Shown: piece after piece, positions 14,215-21,386 of the stretch
Position numbering within the stretch: position 1 is the stretch's first letter
Layout: every line of letters starts with the position of its first letter
Source: a virus
IMG/VR virus record: IMGVR_UViG_3300035099_000682
Span: 1 to 28,305 of that record
Strand: one strand, 5' to 3'
Length of the DNA stretch: 28,305 nt
Notes under the pieces: generated by a model
Seen by the model: the letters and a program-made list of their open reading frames with translations, nothing else
The model's database searches: none
What the model was told of the DNA's origin: nothing
Made by a program: the position numbers and the translations under genes

Positions 14215-14582
14215 GGTAGTCCAGCCTCCGCTTTTGCTGTTTCTAAGGCTTCAAGAATTATCTGCTCAAGCTCTGGAAGATGCTCCTGAATCGCGGGGTA
14301 AAGGTATGGGCGTGCTTGCATGTATCGTGTTCCAAGTTCAACAAACAATGCGTATGTGGCTTCTGCACCGATTTCCGCAGCCCAATCATGAATCTTGGCG
14401 TAAATGGAGCTTCGTAAATGTCCTGTTCTGACTGGAGCGAGTTGCTTGGCTAAGGCTTTGATGTCTGCAGCCCAGCTTGCCAACTGTCGATACACATGCC
14501 TCTGCATCGCTGAATCAAACGTTTGCATGGCAGCTTTGAACTCGTCAATGCCTTCAATGTCGCATGCTATTTCGACCGCCAT
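14211..14582 (-). CDS. HK97 gp10-like head-tail/tail completion protein
   Basis: A 123-residue protein with the recognisable gp10 pattern: an N-terminal helix region, LAKQLAPVRTGHLRSSIYAK (45-64), a short strand pair ending GAEATYALFVELGTRYMQARPYL, and a final helix PAIQEHLPELEQIILEAL. The family forms part of the neck or tail-completion machinery and usually lies between head-closure and tail-terminator genes. Here it lies after the chaperones and before the tape measure, an unusual place. Start ATG at 14580-14582, overlapping the end of the frameshifted T frame (stop at 14567-14569). Confidence 0.85.
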   Translation of the reverse strand: MAVEIACDIEGIDEFKAAMQTFDSAMQRHVYRQLASWAADIKALAKQLAPVRTGHLRSSIYAKIHDWAAEIGAEATYALFVELGTRYMQARPYLYPAIQEHLPELEQIILEALETAKAEAGLP

Positions 14583-14770
14583 TTTGCTTCTCTCTCCGCT
14601 TTTTGTCGTTCTTCCTCCGTTTGCTTGTCCAGTTCATTCAGAATCATGATGAATTGCTGGATGGCTTTTGCTGGCTGTCTTCTGAGTTGAAGTGGTGTCC
14701 ACCCGAATTCTTTGCAGAGGCGGAACTCTGTGAGGCTTGAGTTTGGCTTTTGTCTTCGGATGGCTCTGAT
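14567..14770 (-). CDS. Tail assembly chaperone T frame, made by -1 frameshift (GT fusion)
   Basis: This frame lies -1 to the G gene and has no start of its own near the join. It encodes 67 residues with clear protein character: RAIRRQKPNSS, LTEFRLCKEFGWTPLQLRRQ, then KAIQQFIMILNELDKQTEEE and a basic tail ending at TAG (14567-14569). 'LCKEFGWTP..LR' is typical of tail chaperone T parts. In contrast, the G frame past the same point is low-complexity Ser/Gln/Lys. The frame is entered at the slippery site 14770-14776, giving a GT product of about 180 residues. In tailed phages G and GT coat the tape measure and recruit tail tube subunits, at a fixed ratio set by the frameshift. Confidence 0.8.
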   Translation of the reverse strand: MRAIRRQKPNSSLTEFRLCKEFGWTPLQLRRQPAKAIQQFIMILNELDKQTEEERQKAEREAKWRSK

Positions 14771-15108
14771 AAAAAATTGGTTTCCTCTTGTGTGACGCTG
14801 TTCAGCTTGTTGACAATTTGGCTGAATAACTCTCCTAAGCCAATTGGGATTCCATCTTCTTCGTTGAGGAGTTTTTCAAGTGTTACGGGTTTGTGTGGTG
14901 GCTGTTCTTTTAGGGAAGCCCATATGGTTTCGGCTTGTATGGCGATGAAGTCGCTTCTTACCACTTGTCCTGTTAATGGATGGTATTTTGTGTGTTTCTG
15001 GATGATGCGACTGCGTTTAGCCCAGGTGATTTCGCTGAAGACGTATTTGCCTACAAATTCGCAACCGAATCTTTCGTCAAGCTCGATGCTCTCTGTTCGC
15101 ATTTTCAA
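14644..15108 (-). CDS. Tail assembly chaperone G
   Basis: A 154-residue protein when read without frameshift. The first about 75 residues are the conserved G-like domain (FGCEFVGKYVFSEITWAKRSRI, LTGQVVRSDFIAIQAETIWASL). Residues 76-113 are a linker leading to NFL at the slippery site. The remaining 40 residues are Ser/Gln-rich and are replaced by the T domain in the frameshifted product. It acts in assembly and is usually absent from the virion. Gene order tube, small gene, G/GT, tape measure fits long-tailed phages. It starts at TTG (15106-15108) or the ATG two codons later, overlapping the preceding gene by about 30 bp. Confidence 0.75.
   Translation of the reverse strand: MKMRTESIELDERFGCEFVGKYVFSEITWAKRSRIIQKHTKYHPLTGQVVRSDFIAIQAETIWASLKEQPPHKPVTLEKLLNEEDGIPIGLGELFSQIVNKLNSVTQEETNFLSEPSEDKSQTQASQSSASAKNSGGHHFNSEDSQQKPSSNSS
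14770..14776 (-). promoter_or_regulatory. -1 programmed frameshift site, T TTT TTA
   Basis: On the minus strand the heptamer TTTTTTA lies in the correct phase of the G frame: ..AA[T TTT TTA] TCA. Slipping back one base re-pairs both tRNAs perfectly (TTT on TTT; TTA on TTT except the wobble base) and opens the T frame. This X XXY YYZ heptamer is among the most efficient slippery sequences known. The join lies between the conserved G domain and the conserved T domain. Confidence 0.8.
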
Positions 15109-15304
15109 TCATCTCCATTGTGGCTATACGGTTTCTGATAGCTGTATTGACATCTTCAAGCACGATGTCCTGCATCCACTTGGGAAGCTTGAGAATCCGA
15201 ACTCCAAGCGTTTCCCACATCTTCAACCATTTCTTTCGCAAGTCAGCCTCTCGCCCAAAATTCTCCAAGATTTTCACTTCAACACTCAATTCAGAAGCCT
15301 CCAT
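15077..15304 (-). CDS. Small helical protein between tail tube and tail chaperone
   Basis: A 75-residue protein of unknown function, largely helical, with LPKWMQDIVLEDVNTAIRNR in the middle. I chose the ATG at 15302-15304, one base after the tail-tube stop; a TTG at 15332-15334 inside the tube gene would add ten residues. Its 3' end overlaps the G gene. Position and size suggest a tail-assembly accessory factor. No named family is recognised. Confidence 0.6.
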   Translation of the reverse strand: MEASELSVEVKILENFGREADLRKKWLKMWETLGVRILKLPKWMQDIVLEDVNTAIRNRIATMEMIENANREHRA

Positions 15305-15305
15305 C

Positions 15306-16175
15306 CTAACTGATGTAAACGTCTCTGGAAACAAACGAAGCCTTCAAAGCGACAAGGTCTTCGATTCGTGTTGGAGTCGCCACTTTCTCCCATTTGCAAT
15401 ACTTGAAAAGAGCGCTGGCTGTTCCCCCTAAGCCGAATTTGAGGCTGAATTCACTGTCGTTGACTACGTCGTCGTATTCTTGTTTGCTCTCAAACTCGAA
15501 GGTTAACTCGCCTATCAGGTTGCGGTGGCGTGCTGGAAGATACTTTAGCAGATAGCCTTCTTCGCTACGGATTACTGGCACTGGCTTGAGGTTGTTTTCG
15601 ATTGTAAATTTCCAGTCTGTCACTCTTTCGAGTGCGGTTAAGCCTGAGCCGTCACCCGCTCCTCTTTGAATATAGCTTTCATTGTAAGAAACCGCTCCCG
15701 CGTAGTCTGCGTAGGTGGCTCCTGTTATTTTTGAGGTCCCTATTTCAACAGTTTGCCCAATAAGCTCGGCTGTAGCCTTTACGATGTCTTCTATGCTGCA
15801 TTCTACGCTTAGTTTGTGTATTCTGCAGCCTTTGTAGAGTAGGCTTATTATGTCGGTTGCCGAGGCAAACAAGCCTTTGTAATACAGCACTTGAAGGCTT
15901 AAACTGTTTAGCGTTTGAGCATGTTGAATAAAAGATATGGGTGCATCGCTCGATAAGACATGCAGAATCTTTAGCGTTGGCTTTCGCAGTCCCTTCTTTA
16001 AGGCTTGAAGGTCTCTGGAGCCAACGCCTCGCAATTTGAGTAGGCTTGGGTCTAATGCTGGTTCGATGTCTTCGCTGTTTATGCCAAGCATTGACGGGTT
16101 TGTTGGTGTCTGACCGTAGACTGATTCTTGAACGAAGTAGGCACGGCATTCATGCGCTCCATAAGTTTCTGGCAT
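15306..16175 (-). CDS. Major tail tube protein
   Basis: A 289-residue protein. The N-terminus (YFVQESVYGQTPTNPSMLGI) is the pattern common at the start of lambda/TP901-type tail tube proteins, followed by alternating beta strands (LIGELTFEFESKQEYDDVV, TLKILHVLSSD, KLSVECSIEDI) expected for the tube barrel. It stacks in rings around the tape measure to form the DNA conduit. It starts with ATG 2 bp after the tail-terminator stop and is followed by chaperone genes, which fits tail gene order. It is somewhat long for the family, with extra sequence near residues 145-185 (Gly/Ala/Ser-rich). Confidence 0.75.
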   Translation of the reverse strand: MPETYGAHECRAYFVQESVYGQTPTNPSMLGINSEDIEPALDPSLLKLRGVGSRDLQALKKGLRKPTLKILHVLSSDAPISFIQHAQTLNSLSLQVLYYKGLFASATDIISLLYKGCRIHKLSVECSIEDIVKATAELIGQTVEIGTSKITGATYADYAGAVSYNESYIQRGAGDGSGLTALERVTDWKFTIENNLKPVPVIRSEEGYLLKYLPARHRNLIGELTFEFESKQEYDDVVNDSEFSLKFGLGGTASALFKYCKWEKVATPTRIEDLVALKASFVSRDVYIS

Positions 16176-16177
16176 CT

Positions 16178-17164
16178 TTAGAAAACGCCTCCAACATCTT
16201 CAAAGCACCATGATTTGAGCGTAAACTCGGTTCTGTAAATGAAGGGCTTAGTATCCACTCGGTCGGCGTCTCGGAAACTGACAATGTCCAAGTATGTTAT
16301 GCCGTTGACGGTGACCGTGCAACATGCATAGTCGCAGTATAAGATGGCTGATGTCATTCCATCGCTTGGATTCGTTGTTCTAGCTAGAAGCCATACGTAC
16401 TGCTCATCATCGATGTAATCCGTCAAGTTTGAGGTTAACGTAATGGTTACGGTCTCGTCTGCTTCGCCAGTCCCGTAATGAGCATTTTGCCAAGCGCCAG
16501 CAACATGGTTCCAAACTTTTACAGTGACGCCGAATCCAACAGGAGCAGAACCGTAGCCCTCAAAAACCAAAACAATCTGCTTGACAGCTTTTTCTCGGCT
16601 TTCAATCTTGAATCGGAAAAGCATGAGAGCATATTCGCCGTTGATATTGTGAGATTTAGAGTGTCTCTGGTCATCGCTGTACCAAAGTTTCTGATACTCC
16701 AAGCTTGTTAACTCATTCCAGCTTGCATGTTCTGGTGGAAGCTCTGAGGCTGCGCCTGTTTGGAACGCCTTGTGTGGGTCGCCTTCTGGATAGCCTAAAC
16801 CAGCAAAGTTGTATTCTGTCGCGTTGGGTTTGTTGCGATTTTGTCTTATGACGCGGTTTATTTCTTCAACAGTCTTATTTCTGATCAGCTTGCCGTTGTC
16901 AGATGAACCTTGCTTGTCAGTAGCCCATACGTTAACTCGTAGAGAACCTAAACGTCTGCGGATTCGTCCAGACATTTCGATTTTTGCGTCTCTGCTTTCT
17001 ACGAGACCTATGGTTATTTGTCCCTCATAGTTTTTGAAAAGTTCTCTGTCATACCATTCTTGGCTTACGCGAATGCTTGCGATTGAATTGTCTTCTTTGA
17101 CTACTCGGATGTTCTTCTGCAAAAGCCTAACAACTGTTGCTGTTGGATCTTCCGACTCGCTCAT
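16178..17164 (-). CDS. Tail terminator-like protein with inserted beta-sandwich domain
   Basis: A 328-residue protein. Residues 1-110 (ATVVRLLQKNIRVV, EGQITIGLVESRD, SLRVNVWATDKQG, KLIRNKTVEEINRVIRQ) look like the small alpha/beta tail-terminator fold. Residues 290-328 (LDIVSFRDADRVDTKPFIYR, EFTLKSW) look like its closing strands. Between them, 112-288 form an aromatic beta-rich insert (YALMLFRFKI, IVLVFEGYGSAPVGFGVTVK, VWLLARTT) resembling a sandwich binding module. The terminator caps the tube and joins head to tail; the insert may project outward as a host- or glycan-binding surface (inference). The ATG overlaps the preceding stop as ATGA. Confidence 0.6.
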   Translation of the reverse strand: MSESEDPTATVVRLLQKNIRVVKEDNSIASIRVSQEWYDRELFKNYEGQITIGLVESRDAKIEMSGRIRRRLGSLRVNVWATDKQGSSDNGKLIRNKTVEEINRVIRQNRNKPNATEYNFAGLGYPEGDPHKAFQTGAASELPPEHASWNELTSLEYQKLWYSDDQRHSKSHNINGEYALMLFRFKIESREKAVKQIVLVFEGYGSAPVGFGVTVKVWNHVAGAWQNAHYGTGEADETVTITLTSNLTDYIDDEQYVWLLARTTNPSDGMTSAILYCDYACCTVTVNGITYLDIVSFRDADRVDTKPFIYRTEFTLKSWCFEDVGGVF

Positions 17165-18555
17165 TGTCCGAGAAGCCTCCTGCAGTATGCTTTGAAGTAG
17201 ATTGTTTCGCCTCGGAAATCGAAAGTTTGAAGGTCCAGAACCTCGTAGTCTGTTCCTTTTCTGCGGATTTTGTCATGATGTCTGATGGGAGCAAAGACGT
17301 GGATGGTTATGTAGTCGTTTAGGATGTAGCCAGGTTCTATGAGGGTTTCTTCTGCTCTTGCTGGTGAGACTATGGCTTTTATGTCTATGTCTTCGCCGTA
17401 GCTGGTTTGTTCTGAGGCTTCACGGATCTGGTATAGTGTGAGGTTTTCTCCGTTTGAGCGAAGGATCTGCTTGAAACGTGTTGTTGGTTCCTCGTAGTTT
17501 AGATAGAGCAGAGAAAGCCAGCATACGGTTGCCATCGCCTTCTTGTTTTCCACATAGCTGTAGTCTGCGTGTTTGGCGCCCCAGAACATAAACTCGTCTT
17601 GGTGTTTGTCGATGATTTTCATGCTGAATTCAAAGCTTGGCTTATCATGAGCCTTGCGGATTTTCCAGAGGATTCCGCTTGTAACCGCATCATAATAGTC
17701 GCAGGCTGCGAATCGGCTGGTTACGTCTATGTAGCCAGCCCAACAGATAGCATGATTGTAAGCTGGATATTGAGCACTGGCCCTGATTGAGTTAATGAAG
17801 TTGTAAACTTTTTGGCACGTGAGGCTCCAGCCTTCGTATTCATACAAGCCAAGCAAGGCATAAGCGAAGGGGTCATCGTAAATCTCGTTTTCGCTTAGAC
17901 CGATTCTGTGCCACTCTTCATCTGCGGGGTCGTAATACAGCCAGAGGTTTTCGATTCCTTGCCTGAGAAAGTTGGCAGCCTTGTTCATTATGTCCTCATA
18001 CGTGGATGCGTTGGCTGTGTCGTATTTTTCAGCAAGCATCTTCAAACCTATAAGCCCATAGAGACATTCAACATCCATTTGCAGAAGCCAAGCGTCTGCT
18101 ATTGTGACGGCTCTTGCGAAACCACCATAGGCTTGCTGATCCTGCATGGTTTTGAGAAACGTGGCTCCAGCAAGCTTGACAGCATTCAGATAATCCTCAT
18201 CATCTGTCACGTCGTAGGCTCGTAGAAGCGACGGGATGACTCGGCAAGCGTCAACACTGTAATAGTAGGTGCTTGTTTCGTTGCTCTTGAACCCGCCATA
18301 AGCTTTCTTGGCTGGGTCTGTGCATTGCTGGGTTAGAATCCAGTCGGCGAGATTCACGATTTTGTTGTAGATGCCTGTTTTTTGGTTTTCAAACTGCTTA
18401 CTGTTATAGGCTTCAGAGAGGAAGTCAATGGCGAAGGCTGCGGCAAAGGCTGCTCTTCCCCAAGCTGGGTCTGGAACGTCTGGCGGAATCACGTAAACGT
18501 AAGGCGCATAATCCATTATGAATTGACAGTAGGCTTCAGGCACTGTTCCCATCAA
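17161..18555 (-). CDS. Fusion of alpha/alpha-toroid enzyme-like domain and head-closure protein
   Basis: A 464-residue protein. Residues about 25-355 are helical with repeated hairpins and repeated AYGGF segments (85-89 and 142-146), plus many exposed aromatics (YYYSVDACRVIPSL, NLWLYYDPADEEWHRIG). This is typical of (alpha/alpha)6 toroids found in glycoside hydrolases, polysaccharide lyases and terpenoid cyclases. Residues 358-464 (TRFKQILRSNGENLTLYQI, YGEDIDIKAIVSPAR, DYITIHVFAPIRHHDKI, GTDYEVLDL) match the phage head-tail joining/closure pattern. The closure part seals the filled head; the toroid might act on host surface glycans or only decorate the neck. Starts are TTG (18553-18555, TTGA overlap) or the ATG next to it. 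Confidence 0.65.
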   Translation of the reverse strand: MMGTVPEAYCQFIMDYAPYVYVIPPDVPDPAWGRAAFAAAFAIDFLSEAYNSKQFENQKTGIYNKIVNLADWILTQQCTDPAKKAYGGFKSNETSTYYYSVDACRVIPSLLRAYDVTDDEDYLNAVKLAGATFLKTMQDQQAYGGFARAVTIADAWLLQMDVECLYGLIGLKMLAEKYDTANASTYEDIMNKAANFLRQGIENLWLYYDPADEEWHRIGLSENEIYDDPFAYALLGLYEYEGWSLTCQKVYNFINSIRASAQYPAYNHAICWAGYIDVTSRFAACDYYDAVTSGILWKIRKAHDKPSFEFSMKIIDKHQDEFMFWGAKHADYSYVENKKAMATVCWLSLLYLNYEEPTTRFKQILRSNGENLTLYQIREASEQTSYGEDIDIKAIVSPARAEETLIEPGYILNDYITIHVFAPIRHHDKIRRKGTDYEVLDLQTFDFRGETIYFKAYCRRLLGQ

Positions 18556-18905
18556 ACACTCCCCACATAAGGCAGTTTAAGACTACGCAAGATTCGCTCT
18601 AACTCAGATTGCAGCACATCCAACGGTGGAGCCTTGCTTAGAACGCTGACATTCTGGTCGCCTATGGAGAAACTTAAGCCAACTGCTGAACCACCAGTAA
18701 GATAACAAATAGCATAGATGGCAGCAAGAACCGTTATGAACTCTTTTTCGGCGTCTGAGCAATCGCTATAGTCTATTTCTTTGCCGATTTCAAGTTCAAG
18801 CGTGACTTCTGCCCGCTTAATCATCTTCAGAATCTTATCATCAGGTATATCCGCTGAACTGACGTTTATAACATCTCGAACATCATCAGCAGACACGTCT
18901 ACCAA
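18552..18905 (-). CDS. Head-tail adaptor (gp6-like connector)
   Basis: A 117-residue helical protein. The pattern DVRDVINVSSADIPDDKILKMIKRAE, a long hydrophobic helix (FITVLAAIYAICYLTG) and a C-terminal helix is typical of HK97 gp6/SPP1 gp15-type adaptors that bind the portal. It begins at TTG (18903-18905), with GAGGT about 10 bases upstream, and its stop overlaps the next gene. It opens the second part of the late gene run, after the rightward nuclease-like gene, so it may need its own promoter or read-through. Confidence 0.75.
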   Translation of the reverse strand: MVDVSADDVRDVINVSSADIPDDKILKMIKRAEVTLELEIGKEIDYSDCSDAEKEFITVLAAIYAICYLTGGSAVGLSFSIGDQNVSVLSKAPPLDVLQSELERILRSLKLPYVGSV

Positions 18906-18971
18906 CGGCTTTAGACCTCAAATAGCTCTAAATTCAAAATAAAATGGGAAAAACGGTAAACATAAGGAATC

Positions 18972-19742
18972 TTGCTGAAAAATAAGCATGAAAAACAAGT
19001 GATTCAAACAGAAACCGTAAGACTTGGATTTGGAAATCTTAACATACTTGTCTTTTTCAACAATTGTCCTAATGTGAAAAAAGTTAAAGGCTTAACGAGT
19101 GTTCTTGTAAAATTGGTTGAGAATTTGCCACGAAGAAGCAAGAAGGCACTGGCAGTTGAAGCTTGCATAAAACACTTTTTGAAAGATTACAGACAAAATT
19201 CTCATCTGGACGAGAACTATGGCGGAGCTTATTATTGGAATGAACGAGATGTGCAATGGGCATTGTATAGTCATCTTAGGAAAAGGACAGTATCTCGTTC
19301 CATTGGATCGGAATGGTGTGTTCATGCAGAAGGCAGTATAGAGAGACCTAAGTACGTGAGGACAGAGAAATGGCCGCGAACACGACGTGCGGATCTTGTC
19401 GTGATTGATCATAATAAGTTCAAAAAGGCATGGCGAAATGAAACAGATTTTCCACCTTATGAGGCAATGATTGAGATCAAGATGATATTGCCTGGTTGGG
19501 GAAGAACGTTTTACGAAGATGGAGTAAGGGAAGATATTAGAAAACTCGAAGCTTGTCTCAAGAGTAGCATTACTAGAAATGCATTCTTCATTCTTCTCGA
19601 TGCACTTGACAGAAGGCGGATTCCCTATTTTCAGGACGAACTGGCTAAAATGGAAAAAGATTCTAGGCTAGTAATATACCATTGGCCAGATTCCAGAAGA
19701 GGAATAGACTCGATCAAGGAAGCTCCATTTCGGAGATATTAG
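18972..19742 (+). CDS. PD-(D/E)XK nuclease-like protein on the opposite strand within the late cluster
   Basis: A 256-residue protein. The restriction-endonuclease-fold set is visible: E91 in YWNERDVQWALYSHL, D141 in TRRADLVVID, and E168-I-K170 in YEAMIEIKM; the strand-strand-helix order is right. The N-terminal 60 residues are basic, possibly DNA-binding. It starts at TTG (18972) with AAGGA six bases upstream. It is the only rightward gene amid the head and tail genes, between Hint-protein and adaptor genes, and looks like an inserted moron. It could restrict competing DNA, act as a free-standing homing-type nuclease or be a repair enzyme. Specificity cannot be read from sequence. Confidence 0.65.
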   Translation: MLKNKHEKQVIQTETVRLGFGNLNILVFFNNCPNVKKVKGLTSVLVKLVENLPRRSKKALAVEACIKHFLKDYRQNSHLDENYGGAYYWNERDVQWALYSHLRKRTVSRSIGSEWCVHAEGSIERPKYVRTEKWPRTRRADLVVIDHNKFKKAWRNETDFPPYEAMIEIKMILPGWGRTFYEDGVREDIRKLEACLKSSITRNAFFILLDALDRRRIPYFQDELAKMEKDSRLVIYHWPDSRRGIDSIKEAPFRRY

Positions 19743-19795
19743 TCAAAGCGTATTGCGGTAGGACTTCTTTCGATTAAAGACGGATTTATCTGGCG

Positions 19796-20920
19796 TTAGG
19801 CTATGACACAAGTCAACCCTTCTCCTGTTATCTGCATTTCCTTAAGCAAAGCGTACGTTGCACGCAAAACTATAGTGTCAACGTACGATGTTTGTTTTAG
19901 CAGTTGGCTGAGCAATGGCATTGACATAGGTGTTTCCCGCAATCCGTAACCATGTGTTTTAAGCAACGCCAAATCTTCATGCCAGTATTGGTCAGCAAAT
20001 AATGTGGCTGCTTCATCGATTAGGGTGACTTTGTAAACGGTTTCAACTTTTTCGTGGAGGTCGACCCTTTCAAGAGGTAAGGGTGCTAACGTTTCAGCTT
20101 TCCATAGCGTCCCGACATAGAAGTCTTTCTCTCCGGACATCATACGAGTGTGCAACTCTTCAGACTTGAGCATGAACCAAGCGTACTCGCCTCGTCTGCT
20201 GCCTTTCTTTGCAAAATAAAGCTGATGCTGTCCTGTCACAGTTAAGTGAGGCTGCCACTCGAATATTTCACCCTTTTTAGACAAGCTTGGAAACTTGAGT
20301 TTGGGTAAGAACAGTGTTATAAGTTTCTGCAATCCTGTGAAGCTTTGTATAGACTTGACTTTTGAGAAGATTAGACCTTTTTCTGGGTGCCATGCCAGAA
20401 GGACATCACCTTCTTTAAGCTCTTTTGCTCTACGCATTATCCACCCCCCTTCATCCTTTCCCAAAAAATAGACATCTGTAGGGTTACAGCCTCCGCCTCC
20501 ACCTGCCGAGTGGATTTCAGAAATTATGCGGACATCAGCATTGTTTAGTTTTGCTAGATCCCAGCTTGTTTCTCTGCTTGTTATGTCTATCCAGTCCCAT
20601 GTTAAGGATGTTCGTCTTGTCAACTGATATGTAGATGTTGACCCTAAGGAGTTTACGTGTTTCAGAGTCGTGTATTGAATGTATCCGCTTGGATCTGTCT
20701 CGTAGTGTTTTGCTCCCATTTCAACTTTAGTTATTTGACTGCTTGGTGGAATGTCGCTTTCTGTGAAGTTAAATCCAGAGTATTTTTGCTCAGGCTTTGT
20801 GCTTTCATCTGGCGGACTTGCATAAGTGTTTATTCCATCCTCTCCATAAGCTCTTTCTGGATAATTCCAGCCCGAAACAATAACTTCTGTTTGCCAAGGG
20901 TTCTTTGACACCGTAGGCAT
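19796..20920 (-). CDS. Virion protein with internal Hint (intein/hedgehog-like) domain
   Basis: A 374-residue protein. Residues 1-140 are a beta-rich domain (SGWNYPERAYGEDG, TKVEMGAKHYE, WDWIDITS). A Gly run then leads to C145, followed by DVYFLGKDEGGWIMRRAKELKEGDVLLAW (148-176) as Hint block A, TGQH (229-232) as the block B TxxH, and VYKVTL...FADQYWHED (295-316) as blocks F/G. The terminal His-Asn of inteins is His-Glu here (H314-E315), so ordinary splicing is doubtful. No homing endonuclease is present. After the Hint part, SYVDTIVLRATYA looks like the closing strand of the first beta domain, so the Hint unit interrupts a virion domain. It might autocleave, crosslink or be inactive. Confidence 0.7.
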   Translation of the reverse strand: MPTVSKNPWQTEVIVSGWNYPERAYGEDGINTYASPPDESTKPEQKYSGFNFTESDIPPSSQITKVEMGAKHYETDPSGYIQYTTLKHVNSLGSTSTYQLTRRTSLTWDWIDITSRETSWDLAKLNNADVRIISEIHSAGGGGGCNPTDVYFLGKDEGGWIMRRAKELKEGDVLLAWHPEKGLIFSKVKSIQSFTGLQKLITLFLPKLKFPSLSKKGEIFEWQPHLTVTGQHQLYFAKKGSRRGEYAWFMLKSEELHTRMMSGEKDFYVGTLWKAETLAPLPLERVDLHEKVETVYKVTLIDEAATLFADQYWHEDLALLKTHGYGLRETPMSMPLLSQLLKQTSYVDTIVLRATYALLKEMQITGEGLTCVIA

Positions 20921-20921
20921 T

Positions 20922-21323
20922 TTAGCTTTGCACTGCTCCTACACCATAATCAACAGTTCCAGCCGCGTCCAAATACAGAACAAGCGAGTCATCAGCATTG
21001 CTTTCCCAATGCCTTACCATGCTTCGAATGACGCCTGTCTTCGCTGCCAACTTTCCCTTAAAGACATTTTTTCCGCTTGCGCCAAAGTAGAGGCGAACAC
21101 CAACATCTGCTGTTCCGCTATTCCAGAGATAAAAGTCATAAATCTTGATAGTCTTGCCTGAAACTGATGAAACAATAGTTGTAGAGCCTGCACCAGTAGG
21201 AGCATATGTGCCTGTGTATTGATTTGCATCTTCAATTTTTACTGAGAGCTGGACAAGAATTTCCACTAACTTATCATGTATCGCTTTGTATGCTTCCGCA
21301 TATTGCCCCCATGGAACAGACAA
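20922..21323 (-). CDS. Beta-rich virion protein
   Basis: A 133-residue protein. A helix at residues 5-30 is followed by a Gly/Ser/Thr-rich beta region (KTIKIYDFYLWNSGTADVGVRLYFG, SLVLYLDAAGTVDYGVGA), as in small decoration or fibre-type virion proteins. TTG start at 21321-21323; the upstream in-frame stop is two codons away, so no earlier start is possible. It ends 1 bp before the ATG of the Hint-domain protein, so the two are probably made together and may interact. The exact virion role is unknown. Confidence 0.55.
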   Translation of the reverse strand: MSVPWGQYAEAYKAIHDKLVEILVQLSVKIEDANQYTGTYAPTGAGSTTIVSSVSGKTIKIYDFYLWNSGTADVGVRLYFGASGKNVFKGKLAAKTGVIRSMVRHWESNADDSLVLYLDAAGTVDYGVGAVQS

Positions 21324-21386
21324 GCGTCATTTTCTCCAATGAGCCTTAAAACTGGAAAACGGTGATGATGCTTCAGATTTCATGCG

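Noticed and set aside
14567-14647. Separate 26-residue gene starting at an ATG that overlaps the G stop (ATGA)
   Set aside because: The same frame is open and strongly protein-like for over 100 bases upstream of that ATG, back to the slippery heptamer, so a frameshift product explains it better than a tiny separate gene.
14665-14671. GCAAAAG as the -1 slip site near the end of G
   Set aside because: Its re-pairing in the P site is poor, and the T frame is already coding well upstream of it; TTTTTTA at 14770-14776 fits far better.
19796-20920. Splicing intein with homing endonuclease
   Set aside because: There is no LAGLIDADG or HNH motif, and the C-terminal His-Asn is His-Glu, so a standard splicing mobile intein is unlikely; kept as a Hint-like domain only.
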